Of a stretch of DNA of 51,038 nt, positions 17,447-25,311 are shown in pieces. Position 1 is the first letter of the stretch. Each line of letters opens with the position of its first letter. The stretch comes from Candidatus Omnitrophota bacterium. GTDB taxonomy: Bacteria > Omnitrophota > Gorgyraeia > Duberdicusellales > 4484-171. The stretch covers positions 1 to 51,038 of the forward strand of contig JALOCC010000009.1 in the NCBI GenBank assembly GCA_023227945.1, in the 5' to 3' direction. The notes under the pieces were generated by a model. That model was not told where the DNA came from. It did not search any database and was given only the letters and a program-made list of their open reading frames with translations. The translations under genes were made by a program, and so were the position numbers.

Positions 17447-18832
17447 ATGAGTTACAAAAACTATTCAATAAAAAATTTTAACGATGCAAAAAACTATCTT
17501 GATACTTTTGTAAACTATGAAAAGAATACAAGATATCCTTACGGTAAAACACTTAAGCTTAAAAGAGTAGAAAGCCTTTTAAAAAGCCTCGATATAGATT
17601 GTACGAAGTTTAAAAGTATTCATATTGCCGGCACAAAAGGCAAAGGTTCAACTGCGTGCTTTTGTGCCAGTCTATTGGCAAGTGCCGGCTGCAAGACAGG
17701 GCTTTACACATCGCCTCATTTTTTTGATTTCAGAGAAAGAATACAAATCCTAACAGAGAACAGAAAACAGAGTACAGAGTACAGAAAAAAAATAAAAAGC
17801 AGTTTGATTTCGAAGAATGATGTGGTAAGGCTGATAAGAGAAATGCAGTCGCAATTGGAAAAATTAAGATATACTAAGGAGCTTGGAGCTTTAAGCTTTT
17901 TTGAGGTTTACACCGCACTTGCTTTTAAATACTTTCTTGAAAAAAAAGTTGATTTTGTCGTTTTAGAAACGGGCTTGGGCGGGAGGCTTGATGCAACTAA
18001 TGTGGTTTCGCCGCTGGTTAGCATAATTACACACATAGGCTATGACCATATGGATAAACTTGGGGACACCTTGGCTGAAATAGCGCAAGAGAAGGCGGGA
18101 ATTATTAAAAAAAATATTGATGTTGTCTCGGCGCGCCAGGCCCCTTCTATTCGCCGGGTTATCAGCGTAGCAGCTCGTAAAATGAAATCAAGATTATTTA
18201 GCTTTGGTAGAGCTTTCCAGTCAACAAATGAATATTTAGGCAGCCAGGATACAAGCTTTGATTTTCATTTCGGCAAAAAAAATCTTAAGGGCTCTAAAAT
18301 ATTACTTCGCGGAAAATATCAGATAGAAAATGCGTCATTAGCCATAGCTTCGATTTTTCTTTTAAAAGAAAAAGGGCAATTATCCGGTAATTTAAATTTC
18401 AAAGACGCATTGCGTAATTTATTTTTGGAGGGCAGGTTTGAGGTTTTGAAAAATAAGCCTTTAATTGTTTCTGATATTGCGCACAATGAACCTTCCTTCT
18501 GTGCATTATCTGAGAACTTAAAATTTTACTACCCGGCAAAGGAAATAATTCTTATCTTTGCCGCATCAAACGATAAAGACGTAAAAAAAATGCTTAAGAA
18601 AATAAAATACAAACACTTGATACTTACCCGTTTCAATAATCCACGCTCATTTGCACCGGAAGATTTAAAAAATATATGCAATATCAAAGATGCATATCTC
18701 GCAGAGAATGTTAAAAAAGCTTTGGAAATCGGAAAACAATTATATAATAATGGCTCAATTATAGTTATAAGCGGTTCGCTGTTTTTAGTGAGTGAAGCGA
18801 AAGCGCTAGTGCAGAAACGAAGAATTAAATAG
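17447..18832 (+). CDS. folC: Folylpolyglutamate synthase / dihydrofolate synthase, with repeat-derived insertion
   Basis: A 461-residue Mur-ligase-fold enzyme adding glutamate to folates or making dihydrofolate. The P-loop is IAGTKGKGSTACF. TSPHFFDFRERIQI, SFFEVYTALAFKYF, VLETGLGGRLDATN, ITHIGYDHMDKLGDT, KAGIIK and LEGRFEVL are family landmarks. A stretch TENRKQSTEYRKK (DNA about 17750-17795) sits between ERIQIL and the ISKNDVVRLI helix, where relatives have only a short loop. Its DNA is made of ACAGAGAACAGA-type words identical in style to the intergenic repeat at 21475-21535. The frame is kept and the loop is probably surface exposed, so the enzyme is likely still active. Confidence 0.93.
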   Translation: MSYKNYSIKNFNDAKNYLDTFVNYEKNTRYPYGKTLKLKRVESLLKSLDIDCTKFKSIHIAGTKGKGSTACFCASLLASAGCKTGLYTSPHFFDFRERIQILTENRKQSTEYRKKIKSSLISKNDVVRLIREMQSQLEKLRYTKELGALSFFEVYTALAFKYFLEKKVDFVVLETGLGGRLDATNVVSPLVSIITHIGYDHMDKLGDTLAEIAQEKAGIIKKNIDVVSARQAPSIRRVISVAARKMKSRLFSFGRAFQSTNEYLGSQDTSFDFHFGKKNLKGSKILLRGKYQIENASLAIASIFLLKEKGQLSGNLNFKDALRNLFLEGRFEVLKNKPLIVSDIAHNEPSFCALSENLKFYYPAKEIILIFAASNDKDVKKMLKKIKYKHLILTRFNNPRSFAPEDLKNICNIKDAYLAENVKKALEIGKQLYNNGSIIVISGSLFLVSEAKALVQKRRIK

Positions 18833-18902
18833 ATGCTAGATACTTGATCTTATATGCTAGTAAAAAACAACAAGTATCCAGTATCCAGCATCTAGTATCT
18901 AT
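18832..18902 (+). repeat. Palindromic intergenic repeat (TAGATGCTAGATAC family)
   Basis: TAGATGCTAGATACTTGAT is answered by AAGTATCCAGTATCC and AGCATCTAGTATCTA. The element begins immediately at the folC stop codon and ends 24 bases before mnmE. Confidence 0.7.
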
Positions 18903-18925
18903 GGAGTGTTTAATTTGGCTAAATT

Positions 18926-20419
18926 ATGAGCTTGATAAAACTTAAGGATTACAATACTAACGATACAATCGTTGCCATCGCAACCTTTCCATCGAAATCC
19001 GCCCTAGGCGTAGTTAAAATTTCCGGTAAAAAAGCTATAAGCATAATTCATAAAATTTTCATTCCCAGGCGTAAAAAAGACATAAGAAACGCAAAAACTT
19101 ATACTCTGCATTATGGATGGATTGTATCGCATAGCGCAAAGCATATGGCGCATAGCGTAAAGAATAAAACGTCTCACGTCTCACGTCCCACGTCCCAGGT
19201 TGCAATTGATGAGGTGTTGGTGAGCATAATGAGAAAACCCTGCTCCTACACTTGCGAAGATGTGGTTGAAATCTCTTCCCACGGTGGAACAGTTGCGCTT
19301 AGTAAAATTTTAGATGTAATCTTAAAAGAAGGTGCCCGGCTCGCCCGGCCAGGCGAATTTACCTATAGAGCTTTTTTAAACGGCCGCATAGACTTGCTAC
19401 AGGCTGAAGGCATACGTAATATAGTCGAGGCAAAAACCGACAAAGCCTTGCAAACCGCAGTTTCCCAGTTAAAAGGAGAATCATTTGAAAAATTTAATAA
19501 AGTAAAACAGGCGATAAAAGATGTATTTTTATCAACCGAAGTGGATATTAATTTTCCCGAAGATAATACTACGATAGAATTTAACAATATAAAAAATAAG
19601 ATAAAAAAGATAGATGCAAACATAAAAGATATTTTGGAGGCGGATAAAAAATCAAAAGTAGCAAAAGACGGGCTAAGGTGTGTTATCTGCGGAAAAACCA
19701 ACGCCGGCAAATCCACGCTTTTTAATTGTTTATTGCAGGAAGAGCGGGTAATTGTAAGCGAAATCCCCGGGACCACTCGTGACACGATTGAAGAAACCAT
19801 AAATGTAAAAGGAATACCTTTGTGTATTTATGATACAGCCGGAATTTTAACACCCCGCAATTTTATCGAAAAAAAAGCCTTGGAAAAATCATCAAAAGTT
19901 TTTAATGAAGCTGATTTGATTATGCTGGTGCTCGATGGCTCAAGGCATTTAGAAAAAGACGACCTGTTTTTATTAAATAAAATCGAAAATTTACATAATA
20001 AAAAGAATAATAACGCAGCCGATAATGTAAAGGGCATTATAATCATAATAAATAAAAGCGATTTAAAGCAAAAGCTCAATCTAAAAAATGTTTCACGCTT
20101 AAAAGGTTTTAGGGTAAAATTAAGTGCTTTAAAAAAAGAAGGCATAGAGCATTTGGAAGAGGCTATAGTTAAGGTAGCAGCTCAATTTGGCAGCAAGAGA
20201 GAGGATTTGGTTTTTCTTAATAAATATCAGAGCGAAATACTCAAGGACGTATATAAAGATATTCAGGAAGCGCAAATATATTTAAGCCAAGGCCGGGAAG
20301 TTGATTTAGTAAATTTATCCTTAAAAAATGCTTTGGATAATTTGGGGAAATTAACTGGAGAAGTATTTTGCGAAGAATTATTGGAGAATATTTTTAGTCA
20401 GTTTTGTATTGGAAAATAG
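18926..20419 (+). CDS. mnmE: tRNA uridine-5-carboxymethylaminomethyl(34) synthesis GTPase MnmE, with repeat-derived insertion
   Basis: A 497-residue MnmE, which with MnmG modifies the wobble uridine of tRNAs. The N-terminal formyl-THF-binding domain begins DTIVAIATFPSKSALGVVKI. SYTCEDVVEISSHGG and ARPGEFTYRAFLNGRIDL are highly conserved stretches. The G domain has GKTNAGKSTLFN, EIPGTTRDTIEE, DTAGI and NKSD, and the protein ends with the catalytic FCIGK. Between HYGWIVS and IDEVLVSIM lies an extra piece of about 22 residues (HSAKHMAHSVKNKTSHVSR and following) encoded by tandem repeat words (DNA about 19128-19200). Relatives have only about six residues there. The insertion is in frame and away from the catalytic motifs. 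Confidence 0.95.
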   Translation: MSLIKLKDYNTNDTIVAIATFPSKSALGVVKISGKKAISIIHKIFIPRRKKDIRNAKTYTLHYGWIVSHSAKHMAHSVKNKTSHVSRPTSQVAIDEVLVSIMRKPCSYTCEDVVEISSHGGTVALSKILDVILKEGARLARPGEFTYRAFLNGRIDLLQAEGIRNIVEAKTDKALQTAVSQLKGESFEKFNKVKQAIKDVFLSTEVDINFPEDNTTIEFNNIKNKIKKIDANIKDILEADKKSKVAKDGLRCVICGKTNAGKSTLFNCLLQEERVIVSEIPGTTRDTIEETINVKGIPLCIYDTAGILTPRNFIEKKALEKSSKVFNEADLIMLVLDGSRHLEKDDLFLLNKIENLHNKKNNNAADNVKGIIIIINKSDLKQKLNLKNVSRLKGFRVKLSALKKEGIEHLEEAIVKVAAQFGSKREDLVFLNKYQSEILKDVYKDIQEAQIYLSQGREVDLVNLSLKNALDNLGKLTGEVFCEELLENIFSQFCIGK

Positions 20420-20894
20420 AAGCGGATTCCCGCGGATCTAAACGCGGATGAACGCACAGAAATATGGGTAAATTATTATACGAAGAAGAATCTTATCAAA
20501 TAAGAGGAGCATGTTTTGAGGTATGGAATCATTTCGGAAGTGCTTTTAAGGAGGGAATAATTCAGAAAGCATTAGTCAAAGAATTCAAGGAAAGAAATTT
20601 ATCTGTAGAACAACAAAAGCAAATTAATATTCTATATAAAGGAGAAAAAGTCGGTAGCTATGTTCCTGATTTTGTAATAAATGATAAAATAATTATGGAG
20701 ATTAAAGTTAAACCAATGTTACTTCAAGAAGATAAAAAACAATTCTGGTATTATCTAAGGGGTTCTAACTATAAGTTAGGATTTTTAATAAACTTTGGTA
20801 CAAAAAAACTTGAAATAGTAAGACGGGTTTATGACTTTGCGCGTTTAAATGCCGTGTGTCTATCCGCGTAAATATCCGCGGAAATCCGCTTCTA
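20417..20894 (+). mobile_element. Palindromic element of the TAGAAGCGG family carrying a nuclease gene
   Basis: The left end TAGAAGCGGATTCCCGCGG (with ATCTAAACGCGGATGAACGC) starts at the TAG stop codon of mnmE. The right end TATCCGCGTAAATATCCGCG (with GAAATCCGCTTCTA) runs into the 3' end of the nuclease ORF, whose TAA stop lies inside the arm. Total length is about 478 bases. Two shorter copies with the same ends but no ORF are at 15583-15759 and 27110-27202. This is the pattern of an autonomous element with non-autonomous derivatives. Mobilisation is inferred, not shown. Confidence 0.75.
20464..20871 (+). CDS. GxxExxY protein (PD-(D/E)XK nuclease superfamily)
   Basis: A 135-residue protein of the GxxExxY family. 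The name-giving region reads LYEEESYQIRGACFEVWNHF, followed by GSAFKEGIIQKAL (Glu in the usual GxxExxY position; the Tyr is replaced by Ile). A PD-(D/E)XK-like core follows: YVPDFVINDKIIMEIKVK gives the Asp and the ExK pair. GFLINFGTKKLEIVRR is the conserved end. The family's function is unproven; a nuclease fold is inferred. The gene sits wholly within a palindromic element and its last codons are formed by the right arm. The start is ATG 20464, four bases after the left arm. It may be read through from mnmE. Confidence 0.85.
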   Translation: MGKLLYEEESYQIRGACFEVWNHFGSAFKEGIIQKALVKEFKERNLSVEQQKQINILYKGEKVGSYVPDFVINDKIIMEIKVKPMLLQEDKKQFWYYLRGSNYKLGFLINFGTKKLEIVRRVYDFARLNAVCLSA

Positions 20895-20914
20895 TAAAAC
20901 AGGAGTACAAAAAG

Positions 20915-21475
20915 ATGGATAAGAAAAAAATCGAACAAGGCGTTAAGCTTATTTTGGAAGCACTCGGCGCAGATTTAACAAAGAAAGATATCGCGATAAC
21001 GCCTGCGCGGGTAGCTGAAATGTATGGAGAAATTTTAAGCGGGCAGTTCAAGGACGCAGAAGAAGAGTTGGAAGTTATCCTTGAGCAAAAGCACGATGAA
21101 ATTATACTTTTGAAGGGAATACCGTTATATTCGATGTGCGAGCACCACATGCTTCCCTTTATAGGAAAAGCGCACGTTGCCTATATTCCCGATAAGCGCA
21201 TAACCGGTTTAAGCAAAATAGCAAGGGTTGTGGATGTCCTTTCAAAGCGCCTTCAGGTGCAGGAACGTTTAACTACAGAAGTAGCCGATGTAATTATGAA
21301 AAAACTAAAACCAAAAGGCGTAATGGTAGTTATTGAAGCGGAGCATCTTTGCATGTCAATGCGCGGGGTGAAGAAACCGGGGACATTAACTACAACTTCC
21401 GTTGTCAGGGGAATCTTTCTTACAAACCAAAAGACCCGCCAGGAAGCTTTAAGCTTAATTTCTACTTCGCGATAG
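20915..21475 (+). CDS. folE: GTP cyclohydrolase I
   Basis: A 186-residue GTP cyclohydrolase I, the first enzyme of tetrahydrofolate synthesis, making dihydroneopterin triphosphate from GTP. The zinc and catalytic motifs are YSMCEHHMLPFIGKAHVAY (Cys, His, His), GLSKIARVVD, RLQVQERLT and the second zinc Cys in EAEHLCMSMRGVKKPG. ATG 20915 is chosen because CAGGAG lies nine bases upstream. An earlier in-frame ATG (20849) would overlap the nuclease gene and translate the repeat arm. Together with folC and purH it forms a loose folate/one-carbon neighbourhood. Confidence 0.95.
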   Translation: MDKKKIEQGVKLILEALGADLTKKDIAITPARVAEMYGEILSGQFKDAEEELEVILEQKHDEIILLKGIPLYSMCEHHMLPFIGKAHVAYIPDKRITGLSKIARVVDVLSKRLQVQERLTTEVADVIMKKLKPKGVMVVIEAEHLCMSMRGVKKPGTLTTTSVVRGIFLTNQKTRQEALSLISTSR

Positions 21476-21535
21476 ATACAGAGAACAGAGAAGAAATAAA
21501 AAATTATTCTGTATTCTGTACTCTGTTATCTGTAA
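21475..21535 (+). repeat. Palindromic intergenic repeat (AGATACAGAGAACAGAG family)
   Basis: AGATACAGAGAACAGAG pairs with CTGTACTCTGTTATCTGT around an AT-rich loop. The left edge coincides with the folE TAG stop. Words of this family recur inside folC (about 17750-17795), at 31880-31956 and as a half element at 45243-45279. Confidence 0.75.
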
Positions 21536-21586
21536 CGGGGTAGACTTTTTACGCTTTTAAACCGTCTAAATATTCGAGGTGATAGT

Positions 21587-22069
21587 ATGAAAATCAGATA
21601 TTTTGGAATCTGTCTGGTTCTGTTTATGGTTATCTTTATTCTTGGAAACAGCGTTTATGCTAAAAATACTTTCCGGGAAAAAGCAATAGCCAGAGTTTTG
21701 GTTTTTGAAGCGCTTCCGGAAAGCGAGAAAAAAGAGCTTATTGAGCTTAGAAAAACCGATAAAGAAAAGTTTAAAGCTATTTTAAAAGAAAAGCTTGTTG
21801 CAAAAAAACAAGAGCTTGAAGCTCTGGAAAAAAATGACCCGGAAAAGTTTAAAGCTCTGATACAGGAGGCAAGAACGAAGATAAGAAGCCGCCTTGCGGA
21901 ACTTAAGAAAAACAATCCCCAAAAATATGAAGAGTTAAAAGCCAAAAGAAGAGAGCATCTTAAAGAGCGGCTTAATTATCTTAAAGAAAACGACCCGCAG
22001 AAATATGAAGAGCTTAAAAATAGAATTCAAGACCGCAGAAAGAATCGTTCAATGGAAAACAATTTATAA
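21587..22069 (+). CDS. Small secreted charged helical protein next to an ECF sigma factor
   Basis: A 160-residue protein with a signal peptide (about residues 1-25, GICLVLFMVIFILGNSVYAK, Ala-type cleavage). A highly charged, probably all-helical body follows, with repeats ending in NDPEKFKAL, NNPQKYEEL and NDPQKYEEL at intervals of about 22 residues. Long Lys/Glu-rich helices and the position directly upstream of a sigma factor recall periplasmic stress proteins of the Spy/CpxP/RseX type, but no defining motif is seen and this comparison is only a guess. GAGGTGATAGT precedes ATG 21587. It may be co-transcribed with the sigma gene eight bases downstream. Confidence 0.65.
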   Translation: MKIRYFGICLVLFMVIFILGNSVYAKNTFREKAIARVLVFEALPESEKKELIELRKTDKEKFKAILKEKLVAKKQELEALEKNDPEKFKALIQEARTKIRSRLAELKKNNPQKYEELKAKRREHLKERLNYLKENDPQKYEELKNRIQDRRKNRSMENNL

Positions 22070-22077
22070 AATAAAAC

Positions 22078-22629
22078 GTGCTTAAACATAAAGAGGAAGA
22101 TATAAAAAAGCTGGCGGATAGTTTTATAGGCGGTGAGAGTAGTGCCTTTTCTGAACTGGCAAAGCTTATATATTCGGATATTCTAAATATTTCTTACCGT
22201 TATTTGGCAAATATGGAAGATGCAAAAGACGCCTTGCAGGTTTCGCTTTTAAAAATACATAACGGCCTTAAATATTTTAAAAATGCTTCAAAGCTTTCTA
22301 CCTGGATTTATCGGATAAGCATAAATACTTCGTTGGATTTTTTACGCCGGCGCCGCAGTATATTTAATCTTGGCACAAGATATAAAAGCGAGCCAAAAAT
22401 TGAAAATGCTTCTTTGAAAGAAGAGTTAGACCTTAAAGACAGGCAGGCATTATTAAGAAAAGAAATTTCAAATTTGCCGGCCAGGCAAAAAAATGTATTT
22501 ATATTAAGGCACTATGAGGGGCTAAGCATGGCAGAGATAAGTAACGCGATAGGCTGCTCTCAGAGCGCAGTAAAGACACATTTAAAACGAGCCGTAGGCG
22601 CCTTGCAGAAAAAGATGGAGGTCGAATGA
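22078..22629 (+). CDS. ECF-family RNA polymerase sigma factor
   Basis: A 183-residue sigma-70 family ECF factor starting at GTG 22078. Region 2 covers about residues 15-85 (NMEDAKDALQVSLLKIHNGL, then STWIYRISINTSLDFLRRRR). Region 4 covers about 125-180 (LPARQKNVFILRHYEGLSMA and AEISNAIGCSQSAVKTHLKR), the -35 recognition helix-turn-helix. There is no sigma 1.1 or region 3. It would direct RNA polymerase to a stress or envelope regulon. The anti-sigma gene follows after a 229-base gap holding palindromes, so the two may be expressed separately despite being neighbours. Confidence 0.93.
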   Translation: MLKHKEEDIKKLADSFIGGESSAFSELAKLIYSDILNISYRYLANMEDAKDALQVSLLKIHNGLKYFKNASKLSTWIYRISINTSLDFLRRRRSIFNLGTRYKSEPKIENASLKEELDLKDRQALLRKEISNLPARQKNVFILRHYEGLSMAEISNAIGCSQSAVKTHLKRAVGALQKKMEVE

Positions 22630-22630
22630 G

Positions 22631-22785
22631 GCAGCAAATTTTCAAGCCAGAAGCGCAGAAAATTTGCGTAGCCGAATTCGACCCCCCCACCACTTTTAGA
22701 AAGCATCTTGTTGTAAGACGCGGTTGGTTTTAGAGAAAAGAAATGTTTTACAAAAACTACTCATCACTAAAAGTGGTGGGGGGTT
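22631..22785 (+). repeat. Structured repeats between sigma and anti-sigma genes
   Basis: Two structures fill the 229-base gap. First is a hairpin CAAATTTTC (22635) / GAAAATTTG (22658), matching the one at 2099. Second is a large inverted repeat with arms CCCCCCACCACTTTTAG (about 22683) and CTAAAAGTGGTGGGGGG (22767-22783), 17 perfect pairs extended by GAATT-containing flanks. There is no ORF inside. Confidence 0.7.
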
Positions 22786-22858
22786 AATTCGCACTATCAT
22801 TTTTTCTACGTGTTGATACACTTGAAAAAATGATGTGCTCATTAATGGAGGTTATATC

Positions 22859-23368
22859 ATGAAATGCCTTTCAAAGAAACAAATGCTATTGTTTTTCTAT
22901 AACGAAATAAAGGGAGAAGAAAGAAAGCCTATCGAAGAACATTTTTTGCATTGCAGCCGCTGCAGCAAAAATTATGAAAGCTTAAATAAATTCCTTTGTA
23001 TTGCAGAAAAAGAAAAAGTGGATATTTCGCGCGATAGCTTAAATGATATTTTAAAACAAATAGAAACGCAAACTCAGCCAGTATCGGTTATTTCTAGCCT
23101 GATGGAAAGAATAGTTTTTATCGTACAAGGCATGATATCTGCCTTAGCCTACAGGCCGCAGATTGCCGTTGTTACTTTAGTCATAATTGCCGCATTTTCG
23201 TTGTTACCTATTATAAATAAAGGCCGAATTGACGCAGCCAAAGAAGATATTGTTGATATTGAAATGGAATTGGTTTTTGAAGATTCAAACAATACGGATG
23301 TTATTCTGGATATTTTTAGCCTGGATTCTTCTTCTCAAAAATCATCCTCAACATACATCTCTTCGTAA
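22859..23368 (+). CDS. Anti-sigma factor with zinc-finger (ZAS-like) domain and one membrane span
   Basis: A 169-residue protein. The N-terminal domain carries EEHFLHCSRCSKNYE, the HxxxCxxC core of zinc-binding anti-sigma domains. A hydrophobic segment PQIAVVTLVIIAAFSLLPII at about residue 105 should span the membrane, with the C-terminal part (acidic, ending DSSSQKSSSTYISS) outside. The role inferred from family and position is to sequester the ECF factor encoded upstream until an envelope signal arrives. ATG 22859 is chosen because GGAGG sits seven bases before it. Its 3' end overlaps the 3' end of the convergent helicase gene by 34 bases. Confidence 0.85.
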   Translation: MKCLSKKQMLLFFYNEIKGEERKPIEEHFLHCSRCSKNYESLNKFLCIAEKEKVDISRDSLNDILKQIETQTQPVSVISSLMERIVFIVQGMISALAYRPQIAVVTLVIIAAFSLLPIINKGRIDAAKEDIVDIEMELVFEDSNNTDVILDIFSLDSSSQKSSSTYISS

Positions 23369-25287
23369 TTCGAGAAGGGTATTTCATTAAGGAACATCGA
23401 CGGCCGGCAGATTATAACCCCGTTTTTAAAAGTATATTTTGCTTCCGGATAGGTTATGTAAAGCACTTGTTTAGCCCTTGTGGTTGCAACGTAAAAGAGC
23501 CTTCTTTCTTCTTCAAGGGCTTCGTCTTTTCCCAGCGCTTTAGGATGGGGGAATTCATAATCGCTAAAGCCTACGATAAATACAGCTTCCCACTCAAGGC
23601 CTTTTGCCTGATGTATTGTTGAAAGCGTAAGGAATTCTCTTTTTTCGTTTGCCGACAGCATTGACTCGCCTTTAAATTCTTCAAATGAACTTAATTCAGT
23701 AAGAAACCTTCTTACGGTAGGATAATCCGCTGCCATTTTTGCAAGTTCTTCCAGGTCAAGGATTCTGTCGTCGGGATTATCGAATGAAAGATAGCAGTAG
23801 TCTTTATAGAAAGATAAAATTTCTCTTACGGCATTTTGGGGTTTTTCAATAGTCCTGATTTTTTCAAATACTTTTGAAAACTCACGAAAGCCCTGTTGCT
23901 GTCTTTTGGGAAGCGCCTTTATCACCTCATCTATGGATTTTTTTTCGGTAACTACCATTTTCCATATTTTTGTAGCATAACTTCTGCCTATTCCTTTATA
24001 TAACGAAACCGCCCGTTTAAACGATAATTCATCATTGGGGTTATTTATTATTTTAAGATAAGACATAACATCTTTTATGTGTGCCTGTTCGAAGAAGCGC
24101 ACACCACCGCGCATAATATAGGGGATGTTTCTTTTCATTAGTTCTATTTCCAGCTCCAACACCTGAAAGTGCGAACGAAAGAGTACGGCTATTTCGCGAA
24201 GCGGTATGCCTTGGTTGTGCAGTTCCAGCGCTTTCTGAGCTACGAATTTTGCCTGCGCGTAAACATCTTTTGTTTTTACTGCTTGTGGTTTTTCCGCCGC
24301 GCCCTTAACTGCCTTTAAGGCTTTGGGGAACTGGTTTATGTTATGCGTGATTATATTATTTGCTAATGAAAGAATTTGCGGTGAAGACCTATAATTTATT
24401 TCAAGCTTGTAAATTTTTGCGCCTTCAAAAGTTTTTGGAAAATCCAAAAGGTTATTTATGTCAGCGCCCCTAAAAGAATATATTGATTGTGCGTCGTCTC
24501 CGACGACCAATATGTTTTTATGGATTGATGCCAGGCGCTTGATTATTTCAAACTGAATATGATTTGTATCCTGATATTCATCAACGAGTATGTATTTGAA
24601 ATTTCCGGAATATTTTTTGCAAAGCGCGTCTATCTTAAGAATTTCCAGCCAATATTTAAGTAAATCATTAAAGTCCATGGTGTTGCTTTGTTTTTTCTTT
24701 TGTTCATACCGCGCAAGGACTTTTTTGATATGAGATGAATATTCCTCGATGTGAGGGTAGGTTTCGCAAATTACATCTTCTACTTTCTTGAGCGAGTTTA
24801 CGCAAATGCTGTAAATATTTGAGATGATATCTTTTTTGGGAAAAAGTTTTGCGTCTTTTGTATAACCTAATTCTTCTATACAATCCTCAAGCAAATCTTT
24901 TGAATCTTCCCTGTCTATAATAGTGAAGTTTGCAGAGTACCCTATAGTTTGCGCCTCGTGCCTTAAAATCATATTTCCGGCATGATGAAATGTCCCAGCC
25001 CAAAGCCCGGATAAACTTGATTTAAGGAGCACTTCAGCCCGGTGAATCATTTCTTTGGAAGCTTTGTTTGTAAAAGTTACAAGCAGTATATTTTCGGCTG
25101 GAACTCCTTTTTGGAGTAAATAGGCAAGCCTGTAAATCAGCACACGGGTTTTACCGCTTCCTGCTCCTGCTAATACAAGCGAAGGGCCGTCAGCTTCTTT
25201 TACGACTTTTAACTGTTGTGGGTTTAGGTTTTCTTCGTAATTTATTTCGGTTGTCGAAAAAAAAGGCGTCAATTTATAGCTTTTCAT
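23335..25287 (-). CDS. UvrD/PcrA-family ATP-dependent DNA helicase
   Basis: A 650-residue superfamily 1A helicase that unwinds 3'-5' in DNA repair or replication restart. Motif I is LVLAGAGSGKTRVLIYRL, Ia is VTFTNKASKEM, II is ILVDEYQDTN, III is LVVGDDAQSIYSFRGAD and IV is YRSS. Motif V is STIHQAKGLEWEAVFIVG and VI is LEEERRLFYVATTRAK. It is shorter than PcrA/UvrD (about 720) and lacks the C-terminal extension with the RNAP-binding Tudor-like domain. The Q-motif LNPQQLKVV is present. It is the second gene of a - strand pair with the PIN gene 24 bases upstream. Confidence 0.93.
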   Translation of the reverse strand: MKSYKLTPFFSTTEINYEENLNPQQLKVVKEADGPSLVLAGAGSGKTRVLIYRLAYLLQKGVPAENILLVTFTNKASKEMIHRAEVLLKSSLSGLWAGTFHHAGNMILRHEAQTIGYSANFTIIDREDSKDLLEDCIEELGYTKDAKLFPKKDIISNIYSICVNSLKKVEDVICETYPHIEEYSSHIKKVLARYEQKKKQSNTMDFNDLLKYWLEILKIDALCKKYSGNFKYILVDEYQDTNHIQFEIIKRLASIHKNILVVGDDAQSIYSFRGADINNLLDFPKTFEGAKIYKLEINYRSSPQILSLANNIITHNINQFPKALKAVKGAAEKPQAVKTKDVYAQAKFVAQKALELHNQGIPLREIAVLFRSHFQVLELEIELMKRNIPYIMRGGVRFFEQAHIKDVMSYLKIINNPNDELSFKRAVSLYKGIGRSYATKIWKMVVTEKKSIDEVIKALPKRQQQGFREFSKVFEKIRTIEKPQNAVREILSFYKDYCYLSFDNPDDRILDLEELAKMAADYPTVRRFLTELSSFEEFKGESMLSANEKREFLTLSTIHQAKGLEWEAVFIVGFSDYEFPHPKALGKDEALEEERRLFYVATTRAKQVLYITYPEAKYTFKNGVIICRPSMFLNEIPFSNYEEMYVEDDF

Positions 25288-25311
25288 ATTATTAAAAAAG
25301 AAGGCCGATGT

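Noticed and set aside
20849..20914. Upstream start for folE
   Set aside because: It would overlap the nuclease gene and translate a repeat arm; ATG 20915 has CAGGAG at proper spacing.
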